The position numbers and the translations under genes are program-made. Below, in pieces: positions 17,821 through 25,538 of a stretch of 64,000 bases of DNA (the stretch's first letter is position 1; each line of letters begins with the position of its first letter). Under the pieces are notes generated by a model. The model was given only the letters and a program-made list of their open reading frames with translations, had not been told where the DNA came from and did not search any database. This DNA is from Thermoguttaceae bacterium (GTDB taxonomy: Bacteria > Planctomycetota > Planctomycetia > Pirellulales > Thermoguttaceae): the NCBI GenBank assembly GCA_017407125.1, contig JAFQXE010000003.1:1-64000 (forward strand). Direction: 5' to 3'.

Positions 17821-18480
17821 ATTAGGGAGCAGGGGGAATTAGTTAATGGAAGGCGGTAATGGAGCGACCAACGGGAGCGGAATTACGCAGTTCGCCGAAG
17901 GCGAACCGAATAATAGACCGTAGGGATACGCAACTCGCGCAACTTAATATATCTATTTTACTCTATTAATTGCAAGAATCAAGCGTCTAAAAGAGAAAAT
18001 AATTGTTTTGAAAGATAAAATAAGCGGATTGTTCTAACTGGCGAAAATAGATAATTGTCTATTGTCTGCGTTTCTGAACGTGTCAAATCTGGATATTCTG
18101 AACTGCGTTCAGTTAAGACGCAAAGAGTTTTTTGTGGATACACAATTCCTTCGAAGCCAAAAAACTACACATATTTACAAATTAAAAAAGACGTTAACCT
18201 TTTATAAATAAATATGTTCTGAAAAACTACGTTATACGTAATGTGTGTACATCTGTCAATGGGATGCATAAAAATAAAAAAGTTTTAAAAAAATCCGGCT
18301 GGAATATTGACAAAAAAAAAAACAATTATGCTATTAATGTAAAAAGTGGTAATTTGGTTCTTTTCAAGAAGTTACCATTGGTTTCGTTTGAAAAAGCTTA
18401 TCTGAGATTCAAAGACGATCAGGAATTTTGAAGAAAGGCGTTTTTTTCAAACTCAACAATTTCATTTTTGGAGGAAATAC
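17821..18480. other. 660-bp intergenic region with a GGCGGTAA repeat, otherwise A+T-rich
   Basis: A GGCGGTAA repeat copy lies at 17844-17912, including TTCGCCGAAGGCGAA. Pyrimidine-rich CTGCTCCCTAAT on the permease strand touches its ATG. The remainder (17940-18470) is strongly A+T-rich. A Lys-rich 62-codon frame (18243-18431) has no ribosome site and no recognisable sequence, so I do not call it. GGAGG at about 18471 serves the next gene. Confidence 0.6.
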
Positions 18481-18960
18481 ATGAAGAAAGTATTTGTTCC
18501 GCTGGCTATGCTATTTATTCTGTGTATGGTCAGTTCTTTATGCCAGGCTCAGGCCGTTCGCGACATTGCTTTGCGTGCATCCGGCAACGCGGGCATTGCT
18601 CGTCAAGTCGCTCCTAATTTTCGACTTCTTGATGTCGACCTGAACAGAGGTTCTGGTGGTCAGTACATTTATTTGTCTTATTCAAAGGTAGGCGGCGGCG
18701 CTCCAATTACCGACCTCATGGTTATCGAGGGCGAAAATGCTCCACCTCCTCCGGGATGGGGAAAACTGAATCAGGATTTGAATGAAGGATCGGGAGGCGC
18801 TTACCTGTATCTTTGCTACCGAAAGGGCGGCGGAGCTCCTATTACCGATTTGTATGTCTCTTTGGGGGACACGGAAATGCCTCCTGGATGGCAAAAAATT
18901 CCTGTTGACCTGAACAAGGGCGCTGGCGGAGATTACATTTATCTCTGGTACAAAAAGTAA
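18481..18960 (+). CDS. Secreted MABP-like (beta-prism) protein
   Basis: The 159-aa protein has a signal peptide (1-24, ending SLCQAQA). The rest contains three copies of 'DLNxGxGGxYiYLxYxK' at about 50-66, 99-114 and 140-158, separated by 'GGAPITDL' segments. This pattern resembles the MABP domain (MVB12-associated beta-prism), known from eukaryotic ESCRT-I and DENN proteins and some bacterial secreted proteins, where three strands-and-turn repeats form a beta prism that binds membranes. Three repeats fit one prism. GGAGG lies 8 bp before ATG. The target is unknown. A terminator follows, then the metallophosphoesterase. Confidence 0.75.
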   Translation: MKKVFVPLAMLFILCMVSSLCQAQAVRDIALRASGNAGIARQVAPNFRLLDVDLNRGSGGQYIYLSYSKVGGGAPITDLMVIEGENAPPPPGWGKLNQDLNEGSGGAYLYLCYRKGGGAPITDLYVSLGDTEMPPGWQKIPVDLNKGAGGDYIYLWYKK

Positions 18961-18986
18961 TTGTTTTTGAGACGTCATTGCGACAT

Positions 18987-19019
18987 AGTGGAGGAACAGA
19001 TTTGTTTCTCCACTTTTTA
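18987..19019 (+). terminator. Terminator after the MABP-like gene
   Basis: AGTGGAGGAACA (18987-18998) pairs with TGTTTCTCCACT (19003-19014) with one G-T wobble, then a T-tract. It ends 18 bp before the next ATG. Confidence 0.85.
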
Positions 19020-19036
19020 TTTAAAGAGGGAATAAC

Positions 19037-20629
19037 ATGTTCAATAAAACAATAAATCGTCGTGAGTTTCTGGGCTCAGCATTTCTTCTGGCGGCGGTTC
19101 CCACTTCGGTTTTGACAGCGGCTGAAGGAAACAAAGAATCCGTTCTGCGTTACGCCGTCATCAGCGACGTCCATTTTAGCAGCAGCTCGAACTCCGCTGA
19201 ACGTGACCGCTTGCGAAAAGCGCTGGCTTATTTAGGAAAATCCAAATTTGACGCATTGGTAATTGCTGGCGACGTTTCCAATCATGGCTACACCTCGGAA
19301 CTGGAATTGTTTCGGAATACGCTTTACGAGGGGCTTCCTGACGGAACGCAGGCTCTGATCTGCATGGGAAACCACGAATTTTTCGGCGGCAACGATCACA
19401 AAAGAGCCGGAGGCGCTCGCCAGCATTGGGAAAAAATCTTTCAGATGCCGGTCAATACGCATACGGTTATCAAAGGTTTTCATTTTATCGGCGTTTCTCC
19501 AGACCGCGGAAACGGCAGAGCCGGAGATTTCGGCAGTTCTATGAACTGGCTTCGACTTCAGCTTGAAGAGGCGGCAAAAGACAATCCCAAACGACCGATT
19601 GTAGTATTCCAGCATTATCATGTTTCGGAAACCGTTTATGGGTCTTGCGGAATTGATCATTGGGGAATTCCTGATTTAAAACCGCTTTTAGACGAATATC
19701 CGCAAGTCATTGATTACTCTGGTCATTCCCATTATCCCTCCAACGACTTGCGAAGCGTATGGCAGGGAAACTTTACTGCATTTGGAACCTCAACGTTGAG
19801 CTATTATGAAATGACCGGCGGAATTTTTGAAAAATTCCCGGCAGGACATAGAAACGCCGCCCAAATGTACATTGTGGAAGTGAAGAAAGATTTTTCAATG
19901 TATTTGAAAATCTACGACGTTCTGACGGACTCCTTCTTTCCAACAAGCTACGTCGTTGCAGAACCGGGAAATATTTCCAAATACATTTACACAAGTCAGC
20001 GTTTCGCGAACGCGCCAGCGCCAAAATGGGAGGAAGCGTCTGAAGTGAAAATCAGCGATATTCAACCGATGTCGGCTGTATTTACATTTCCTCAAGCGCA
20101 CGACGATTCTCAGCCGGAATCGTTCATTGGCAGCTATCAGATTACTGTAAAGCATGAAAAGTCTTCTGTAAAAGCTGAAACTCTTGAAAAAGAGGACGTT
20201 ACTCCATCAGAGTCAACGTCAGATTCGGTTGTCTCCACGGAAGACGTCGAAGATTATGAAGCAAATAATAATCCGGCTCCGGTAATTTCTGATAGAAGTT
20301 CTGATGATGCAAGGGTAACATCTACTCTGGATCCAGATGAAACGAATAATAATCCGGCTCCAGTAGTTTCTGAAAGCGTTCCTGATGGAGTAAAGCAAAC
20401 TACTACCTCAGATCCAGATAATGAGTTTACCCCCATCGAGGCGGCTTATGAACAGGTGCGAAACCCTTGGTCGCAGTACTATTTTAAGAATCAGCCCAAG
20501 GAAATGAGCTATTGTTTTAACAATCTGGTTCCCGGTATGAAATGGACTGTTGAAGTTCGCGCTCGAAACGTTTTTGGAAAACTTTCAGAGAAAGCGCTTG
20601 TCGGGACTTTTCAGACGCCTAATGAATGA
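19037..20629 (+). CDS. Tat-exported metallophosphoesterase with C-terminal FN3-like part
   Basis: The protein has a Tat signal (NRREFLGSAFLLAAV, residues 7-21). The calcineurin-like domain has all blocks in order: DVH (about 46, VISDVHFSS), GD (VIAGDVSN), GNHE (CMGNHEFF), H (VVFQHYHV) and GHSH (YSGHSHYPS). Residues about 375-455 form a Ser/Thr/Asp/Glu linker in which NNNPAPV occurs twice. The last ~60 residues (MKWTVEVRARNVFG) resemble a fibronectin-III end. Total 530 aa. It is probably periplasmic and removes phosphate from an unknown substrate. GAGGG precedes the ATG. Confidence 0.88.
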   Translation: MFNKTINRREFLGSAFLLAAVPTSVLTAAEGNKESVLRYAVISDVHFSSSSNSAERDRLRKALAYLGKSKFDALVIAGDVSNHGYTSELELFRNTLYEGLPDGTQALICMGNHEFFGGNDHKRAGGARQHWEKIFQMPVNTHTVIKGFHFIGVSPDRGNGRAGDFGSSMNWLRLQLEEAAKDNPKRPIVVFQHYHVSETVYGSCGIDHWGIPDLKPLLDEYPQVIDYSGHSHYPSNDLRSVWQGNFTAFGTSTLSYYEMTGGIFEKFPAGHRNAAQMYIVEVKKDFSMYLKIYDVLTDSFFPTSYVVAEPGNISKYIYTSQRFANAPAPKWEEASEVKISDIQPMSAVFTFPQAHDDSQPESFIGSYQITVKHEKSSVKAETLEKEDVTPSESTSDSVVSTEDVEDYEANNNPAPVISDRSSDDARVTSTLDPDETNNNPAPVVSESVPDGVKQTTTSDPDNEFTPIEAAYEQVRNPWSQYYFKNQPKEMSYCFNNLVPGMKWTVEVRARNVFGKLSEKALVGTFQTPNE

Positions 20630-20642
20630 CGTCTGCAATTCA

Positions 20643-20693
20643 GACTCTCTAACAAAACAACTTTCTACAGATTTTGTTAGAGAGTCATTTTTT
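20643..20693 (+). terminator. Terminator after the metallophosphoesterase
   Basis: GACTCTCTAACAAAA (20643-20657) pairs perfectly over 15 bp with TTTTGTTAGAGAGTC (20672-20686), then a T-tract. Confidence 0.92.
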
Positions 20694-20758
20694 AAGATGT
20701 CCAGACCGTTGCAAAATGGTAAGAAAAAGTCCTCGCGCCAGATTGAGCTTGTTGATTC

Positions 20759-21259
20759 TTAAAGCGTAATTCCGGTTTGCGGGTCGATTGCAACGCCGTG
20801 AGACGTTTTAACCAGCTGATCGATGAGCATGAGCAGTCCCGACGGGTCGAATTCTTCCAGCAAATCGTCGTCTTCTGACCCGAACAGGTCAAACGTATGT
20901 TTCTTATCCGTCGTCTTCTCAAAATGCAGAATGTCGACGCGGGAATCGGAACGTTTGAGAATGTTCCTCGTCCGTTTGTCCGGGATTTCGTCCAGCATGT
21001 TGTTGGCTTCCTCCATGGGCGACGCATCGTCGGTTGGAGAAGACAAAATCAGGTCGACTCCAGACGCCCCTGTTGGAAAGAGCAGCGAGACAGCTTGCAG
21101 CGCCCCGGAATCGTCGCGAGTTACGTCAATTTCATTTATTCCAGGAATGCGTTTTCGCACGCTTCCCAAAGCCTTTTCAAACTGAGGAACCGTTTCTCGA
21201 GAATAGTACACGAAGTAAGTTTCTCGCCATTTATATTCAGGATTGTCAAATAGGGACAT
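20759..21259 (-). CDS. Conserved-looking hypothetical protein, 166 aa
   Basis: I do not recognise the family. The protein is soluble and acidic, without signal peptide or membrane segment. It begins MSLFDNPEYKWRETYFVYY, followed by an alternating beta/alpha pattern (FEKALGSVRKRIPGI, LQAVSLLFPTGASGVDLIL). A run of acidic residues lies near 125-140 (SEDDDLLEEFDP). The end is FDPSGLLMLIDQLVKTSHGVAIDPQTG. The start of proC lies 970 bp upstream on the same strand, and an AGCTANN repeat separates the two genes. Confidence 0.7.
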   Translation of the reverse strand: MSLFDNPEYKWRETYFVYYSRETVPQFEKALGSVRKRIPGINEIDVTRDDSGALQAVSLLFPTGASGVDLILSSPTDDASPMEEANNMLDEIPDKRTRNILKRSDSRVDILHFEKTTDKKHTFDLFGSEDDDLLEEFDPSGLLMLIDQLVKTSHGVAIDPQTGITL

Positions 21260-21270
21260 GGTTGTATTAA

Positions 21271-21407
21271 AAGTTGCGAGTTACGAGTCAGCTGTTAGCT
21301 ACTAGCTTCTAGCTCCTAGCTTTGTGATTTTTGATTCAAACTTTAACAATTAACGCCGAGGAACGGCAATACCCAAGCTAATGGCTAACAGCTAATAGCT
21401 AAAAGCT
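21271..21407 (+). repeat. 137-bp AGCTANN heptamer element, copy 1
   Basis: It aligns without gaps to 26709-26845 with about 11 mismatches in 137, mostly in the heptamer arms. The core TTGTGATTTTTGATTCAAAC and the following AACAATTAACGCCGAG are identical. The arms (AGCTACT, AGCTTCT, AGCTCCT left; AGCTAAT, GGCTAAC, AGCTAAT right) are inverted relative to each other. Confidence 0.9.
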
Positions 21408-21415
21408 CTATTTTC

Positions 21416-22231
21416 CTATTTCTTGCCGCCTAATTCTTGCGAGCGGACGGTCGCAGCGTGAACCGCCTGGATAAAGGCGTTTCGGACTCCGTTGCGTTCC
21501 AGAGCGGCGACGCCTTCGATGGTCGTGCCAGCCGGCGAGCAGACTTTGTCTTTCAGCAGTCCGGGATGTTCTCCCGTCTTCAAAACCATGCTGGCGGAAC
21601 CGAGTACGCATTGAGCTGCCAACGCCGTGGCAATCGGTCTGGGCAGTCCTTCTCGGACGCCGCCGTCGGCCATGGCTTCGATAACCATGTAGACAAACGC
21701 CGGGCCGGAACCGGACAAGCCGGTAACGGCGTCAAGCGACTTCTCCGGAACCTGATAGACAAGTCCGATGGTCTGTAAAAGCGTCTGGATGAGCAGTCCG
21801 TCGTTGGTCGTTGTGTTTTGACCCATGCTGTACGCCATGGCGCCCTGTCCGACCAGACACGGCGTGTTGGGCATGACGCGAATGAGTCGTCCTTTTCCCT
21901 TCAGCCCGGCGGAAATCGCGCTCAGCGGAACGCCCGCGCAAATCGAAACAATCAGATGATTCCCGGTAATCAGCGGTTCGATTTCGGTCAAGACGCCCGG
22001 TAAAACCTGCGGTTTAACAGCCAGAATAATAATCGTGGACTGGTTGACGACGTCTGCGTTGCGTTCCTTCGCTTCCGCTTTGGTTTGCTGGGTAAAGCTG
22101 CGCCGCGCCATGTCGTACGAGTCCGACGCGACAACCTTTTTCGGGTCAACCAGACCGCTGCCGATAAACCCTTTCGCCAAAGCCGTCGCCATCTGACCGG
22201 CTCCGATAAATCCAATAGGGGGAATGTTCAT
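21416..22231 (-). CDS. proC: Pyrroline-5-carboxylate reductase
   Basis: ProC reduces pyrroline-5-carboxylate to proline with NAD(P)H, the last step of proline synthesis. The 271-aa protein has the Rossmann motif GFIGAGQMA (7-15), the 'SICAGV' and 'RVMPNTPCLVGQG' segments, and the C-terminal dimer signature (DAVTGLSGSGPAFVYMVIEA, then SPAGTTIEGVAALE). Length matches the family. The stop is followed within 11 bp by an AGCTANN heptamer element. Upstream are GGAGTGA and GCCTANT heptamers. It is cytoplasmic. No other pro genes are close. Confidence 0.95.
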   Translation of the reverse strand: MNIPPIGFIGAGQMATALAKGFIGSGLVDPKKVVASDSYDMARRSFTQQTKAEAKERNADVVNQSTIIILAVKPQVLPGVLTEIEPLITGNHLIVSICAGVPLSAISAGLKGKGRLIRVMPNTPCLVGQGAMAYSMGQNTTTNDGLLIQTLLQTIGLVYQVPEKSLDAVTGLSGSGPAFVYMVIEAMADGGVREGLPRPIATALAAQCVLGSASMVLKTGEHPGLLKDKVCSPAGTTIEGVAALERNGVRNAFIQAVHAATVRSQELGGKK

Positions 22232-22261
22232 CTTCTTGTGGGTATGTTATGGAATTGAGAT

Positions 22262-22330
22262 GTGTGAGTTAGGAGGGAGGAGTGAGGAGTTAAATTTGTT
22301 CTACTGCCTACTGCCTATTGCCTACTGCCT
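22262..22330. repeat. Heptamer repeats, GGAGTGA and GCCTANT types, upstream of proC
   Basis: 22265-22290 has GGAG every 7 bp. 22299-22328 reads CTACTGC CTACTGC CTATTGC CTACTGC in register. Two different heptamer words lie side by side. Confidence 0.85.
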
Positions 22331-22388
22331 TTGTTTAGATGTCTTATTTCAAAAAAAAGACTTTTTGTCAAGAGGAAAGTTGAGAGAG

Positions 22389-22470
22389 AATTATCAATTA
22401 GCAATTTGCAATTAGCAATTTACGCAAAGCGCCTCAATAATTGCTAATTGCTAATTGACAATTGCTAATT
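22389..22470. repeat. Heptamer repeat, AATTGCT type, two inverted arms around a GCAAAGCGC core
   Basis: The left arm (CAATTAG/CAATTTG/CAATTAG/CAATTTA) and the right arm (AATTGCT/AATTGCT/AATTGAC/AATTGCT) are reverse complements around ACGCAAAGCGCCTC. It ends a few bases before the stop codon of the response regulator. Confidence 0.88.
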
Positions 22471-22474
22471 AATA

Positions 22475-23185
22475 TCATTCTGGCGTGAAACGGTAGCCGA
22501 TGTTGCGGAGAGTAACGAAGTATTTCGGATTGGCGGGGTCGGGTTCAAAGTACTTGCGGAGTCGGCGGATAAACTGGTCGACGGCTCGGGTGTTCATTTC
22601 CGCCGGAATTTCCCAGACGTTTTTCTGAAGCTCTTCTCTGGAAACGATTTCCCCCTGACGTTTGATGAAATACCGGAGCAGTTTCATTTCCAGAACGGTT
22701 AAAACGACGGTTTCTCCAGACGCGCCTGTAGCTTCAAAGGTTTTGAAATTGACGGCGTTGGGGCCGAACGTAAACGACGTCTCAGGTTCTTCCTGCGTTT
22801 GTTCCGGACGCATTGAAGACAGCCGCAGCAGATTGCGAACCCTCGCGAGGAATTCGTCCAGATCGAAGGGCTTGGTCATATACTGATTCGCGCCGACGTC
22901 GAACCCGCGAGCGCGGTCTTCCGGCAGCGTTCGGGCGGAAAGAATCAAAATCGGCATGAGATACCCCTGCTGACGCAGCGTCTGACAAACGGAATACCCG
23001 CTCATACCCGGCAGCATCAGGTCGAGGACGATTAAATCGTATCCTTCGTCGGAATTCTGAACCAGTTCCAGCCCCGTCTGCCCGTCGGCGGCGAGGTCAG
23101 TCTGGTAGCCTTCCGCTTCCAGATTGAGTTTCAATCCGTTGGCGATATGGGATTCGTCTTCGATAATCAGGATGTTTGCGCTCAT
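22475..23185 (-). CDS. OmpR/PhoB family response regulator
   Basis: The 236-aa protein has an N-terminal receiver domain (about 1-120) with acidic pair Glu9/Asp10, phospho-acceptor Asp55 (IVLDLMLPG), the Ser/Thr switch (LILSARTLPED) and Lys in YMTKPFD. A C-terminal winged-helix DNA-binding domain (about 135-235) follows, with VLTVLEMKLLRYF and VDQFIRRLRKYFE. It would regulate transcription when phosphorylated. No histidine kinase is adjacent, so it is an orphan here. An AGCTANN heptamer element lies upstream and an AATTGCT element downstream. Confidence 0.93.
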   Translation of the reverse strand: MSANILIIEDESHIANGLKLNLEAEGYQTDLAADGQTGLELVQNSDEGYDLIVLDLMLPGMSGYSVCQTLRQQGYLMPILILSARTLPEDRARGFDVGANQYMTKPFDLDEFLARVRNLLRLSSMRPEQTQEEPETSFTFGPNAVNFKTFEATGASGETVVLTVLEMKLLRYFIKRQGEIVSREELQKNVWEIPAEMNTRAVDQFIRRLRKYFEPDPANPKYFVTLRNIGYRFTPE

Positions 23186-23228
23186 GACAATATATAATCT
23201 TATACAATGCGAGAAGGCGTTAGGGAGA

Positions 23229-23348
23229 AGCTCTTAGCTACTAGCCCCTAGCTTCTAGCTTTGTTATTTTAGTTTCAGGCTTTAAATAATAACGCTAAGG
23301 ACTACTAGTAACCAAGCTAACAACTAGGACTAATAGCTAGCGGCTATC
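23229..23348. repeat. Heptamer element, AGCTANN type, diverged copy
   Basis: AGCTACTAGCCCCTAGCTTCTAGCT-like left arm, a TTGTTATTTTAGTTTCAGG core related to the 21271 copy, and ACCAAGCTAACAACTAGG right arm. It lies in the 343-bp divergent region between the response regulator and the LsrF-like gene. Confidence 0.8.
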
Positions 23349-23408
23349 ACATTTGTCCCCATTTTAATAGAAAACGACGTCTTTGTCAAGAAGGACGGCG
23401 CGGGCTAA

Positions 23409-23436
23409 TTGACAATTAAAATCGTTCTTGTATAAT
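23409..23436 (+). promoter_or_regulatory. Perfect consensus promoter for the LsrF-like gene
   Basis: TTGACA (23409-23414) and TATAAT (23431-23436) are 16 bp apart. The leader would be about 85 nt and begins after the AGCTANN repeat. Confidence 0.85.
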
Positions 23437-23528
23437 AATAGCATCGTTGACGGTTTACAAGGCGAAAAGTCAACGTCTAATCGTCGTTTATTGAAATACA
23501 AATTAACCCTTATTTACGGAGCTGAATT

Positions 23529-24467
23529 ATGCCAGGAGCAGACACCAGTACCAAAGAAAAGAATTTTTACACCGACATTCCAGCTGCAAAACACAGTTTC
23601 TTTTTGAAGGGGCTGGATCAGTACGATTGGGGCATGCAGTCCAGACTGTCCCGAATGTTCAATCCCAAGTCCGGTCACACCGTTATGCTGGCGTTTGACC
23701 ACGGCTACGCCTACGGTCCGACGACCGGTCTGGAACGCCTCGACGTTACCATCGCCCCGCTGGTTCCATACGCAGACTGCCTCATGTGCGCCCGCGGCGC
23801 GCTGCGTTCCTGCATTCCCAGCGATTGTGACAAAGCCGTTGCGATGCGCTGCTCCGCCGGCACGACCATTCTCGATGAAAACGTTTTCGTTAACGAATGC
23901 ATCGGCGTCGACATCGAAGAAGTTATCCGCATGAACGTAACCTGCATGGCGGTTCAGGTCTGCATCGGTTCCGACAACGAACGCAACAACATCGAAAACT
24001 TCGTCAAGCTGGTTGACCTGGGCAACAAGTACGGCATTCCGGTACTCGGCGTTACCGCGGTTGGAAAGAACATGGTTCGCGACAAGCGCTATTTCGGTTT
24101 GGCGACTCGAATCATTGCTGAACTGGGCGGACATCTGGTTAAAACCTACTTCGTCGAAGACGGCTTTGAAGACGTCGCTGCCGGCTGCCCGGTTCCGATT
24201 GTTATCGCTGGCGGAAAGAAGCTGCCGGAAAAGGACGCTCTGACGATGGCGTACAAGGCGATTCAGCAAGGAGCCTCCGGCGTCGACATGGGTCGAAACG
24301 TCTTCCAGTCCGAAGATCCGATTGCCATGATCAAGGCGATTCGCAGCGTCGTTCACGACAACGCCACCCCGAATCAGGCATACGAACTGTTCTGCGACCT
24401 GAAAGCAGAAAACGCCAAAGCCGCCAAAACGACCAAAAAGGCGAAGACTACAAAAGCCAAGAAATAA
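23529..24467 (+). CDS. LsrF-like class I aldolase (3-hydroxy-5-phosphonooxypentane-2,4-dione thiolase family)
   Basis: The 312-aa sequence matches LsrF almost throughout, with blocks such as DWGMQSRLSRMFNPK, TVMLAFDHGYAYGPTTGLER, KNMVRDKRYFGLATRI and CPVPIVIAGGKKLPE. The Schiff-base lysine fits Lys205 (LVKTYFVE), close to Lys203 of E. coli LsrF. LsrF ends breakdown of phospho-AI-2 by acetyl transfer to CoA. Here there is no lsrACDBGK context, so the substrate may differ; fructose-bisphosphate aldolase class I (DhnA family) is the alternative. A Lys/Ala/Thr tail (about 298-312) is an addition. GGAG lies 7 bp before ATG. A strong promoter and terminator make it a single-gene unit. Confidence 0.85.
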   Translation: MPGADTSTKEKNFYTDIPAAKHSFFLKGLDQYDWGMQSRLSRMFNPKSGHTVMLAFDHGYAYGPTTGLERLDVTIAPLVPYADCLMCARGALRSCIPSDCDKAVAMRCSAGTTILDENVFVNECIGVDIEEVIRMNVTCMAVQVCIGSDNERNNIENFVKLVDLGNKYGIPVLGVTAVGKNMVRDKRYFGLATRIIAELGGHLVKTYFVEDGFEDVAAGCPVPIVIAGGKKLPEKDALTMAYKAIQQGASGVDMGRNVFQSEDPIAMIKAIRSVVHDNATPNQAYELFCDLKAENAKAAKTTKKAKTTKAKK

Positions 24468-24486
24468 TTAGAACTCAAAAACAAAA

Positions 24487-24515
24487 AAGCGCGGTTTATG
24501 CCGCGCTTATTTTTA
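24487..24515 (+). terminator. Terminator after the LsrF-like gene
   Basis: AAGCGCGG (24487-24494) pairs with CCGCGCTT (24501-24508), then ATTTTTA. Confidence 0.88.
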
Positions 24516-24557
24516 TCGTTCTTCCGGTACGTTGGTTATGTACAAGGTTTCTGGGGA

Positions 24558-24614
24558 GCGGACATTGTCCGCGAAAATAATAATCTAAGCAATTTTAGGC
24601 GGGTAATACCCGCC
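24558..24614. repeat. Two mini-hairpins with trinucleotide loops
   Basis: GCGGAC-ATT-GTCCGC (24558-24572) and GGCGGGT-AAT-ACCCGCC (24598-24614). They lie between the LsrF-like gene and the convergent secreted-protein gene. Confidence 0.75.
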
Positions 24615-24626
24615 ACCCGGAAGCAA

Positions 24627-25379
24627 TCAATTCCCCGCCCGTCGAAGCTGTTCTAAAACTTGAGAAATTTCTTCGTGAACTTCCGCCGACTGGTTAACAA
24701 CCATAGATTTCATGGGACCGAAATAATAAATCGTGCCGTTTCCGCCGTTGATTTCCCACGTGTCGATACAAATGGTTTTCTGAATCAGCTCGACAAGCTC
24801 CTCGCCCTCTTTTTCGTTGTTGGACGTTTTGGCGTCTTCGCCGAGAATGTTGGCGAAATCGCCCTGTTGAGCCAGGATGCCGTCGTTGTTTTGATTGTTG
24901 TTTTTACGCGGTTTAATCGACTGTGGACGGGGCGGCAGCCCTGCCGCCTTTCTGGCCTCTTTTTCCGCCGCCAAACGTTCCATGCGATGGCGTCTGTTAT
25001 AGGCGCCAATCGTAGCTTTGAGAGAACGGAGCCGCGTCTTGATCTGGTCGTCTAAAATTCTTTTGGAAGTAATGTCCATAACATCGTCTTTCGCCAGAGC
25101 CAAAATCGCTCCGATATATTCACGCGCTGCCTGATGACAAGCGTCTTCGCCCATATCGCGGGCTTTGACCCACTTTCTCAGAAGTCCTTTGGAATATGCT
25201 TTCAGTTCCTCGCCCTTTAAATCGGGAATAACGGAACTCTTTGCCTTTGGCTGAGCGGGCGCAGCAGCCGGTGGATTTTCTGTATTGGATGGGACGAACG
25301 GCTCGTTTTCAGAACGGCGGTCAGCCCAGCAAACGCTGGTCAAAACAATCAGAATCGGCAGAAGGAAAAGGCGTTTCAT
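24627..25379 (-). CDS. Secreted hypothetical protein, 250 aa
   Basis: A signal peptide covers residues 1-19 (LFLLPILIVLTSVCWA). A Pro/Ala linker follows (about 30-45), then an alpha-helical, Arg/Lys-rich middle (about 50-165). The C-terminal ~60 residues (LIQKTICIDTWEINGGNGTIYYF, MKSMVVNQSAEVHEEISQVLEQLRR) match a pattern I associate with planctomycete secreted proteins, where it resembles a secretin N-domain-like fold. The function is unknown. It overlaps no other gene. A GCCTANT heptamer element lies directly upstream, between it and the MoxR gene. Confidence 0.75.
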   Translation of the reverse strand: MKRLFLLPILIVLTSVCWADRRSENEPFVPSNTENPPAAAPAQPKAKSSVIPDLKGEELKAYSKGLLRKWVKARDMGEDACHQAAREYIGAILALAKDDVMDITSKRILDDQIKTRLRSLKATIGAYNRRHRMERLAAEKEARKAAGLPPRPQSIKPRKNNNQNNDGILAQQGDFANILGEDAKTSNNEKEGEELVELIQKTICIDTWEINGGNGTIYYFGPMKSMVVNQSAEVHEEISQVLEQLRRAGN

Positions 25380-25383
25380 GGGA

Positions 25384-25538
25384 TTAGGCAGTAGGCAGTA
25401 GGCAATAGGCAGTAGACAGTAGGGAAGCGCTTCGCGCTTTCTCGCAACTAACTGCGAGGGCGGGTATTAGGCAAGAGACAGTAGCAGTACGCAAGCATCT
25501 CAAAAAACTATTGCCTACTGCCTACTGCCTATTGCCTC
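25384..25538. repeat. Heptamer element, GGCAGTA type, two inverted arms around a GCGCTTCGCGC core
   Basis: The left arm (25386-25422: GGCAGTA, GGCAGTA, GGCAATA, GGCAGTA) and the right arm (25508-25536: TTGCCTACTGCCTACTGCC and so on) are reverse complements. The core has GAAGCGC-TTC-GCGCTTTC, CTCGCAACTAACTGCGAG and TACGCAAGC. The right arm begins exactly at the TGA stop of the MoxR gene. Confidence 0.9.

Noticed and set aside
18243..18431. 62-codon Lys-rich frame starting with GTG
   Set aside because: It lies in strongly A+T-rich DNA, has no ribosome site and looks like composition rather than coding sequence.
25384..25538. Rho-independent terminator at the MoxR stop
   Set aside because: The inverted arms are far apart, made of heptamers, and have no T-tract; a repeat element explains them better.
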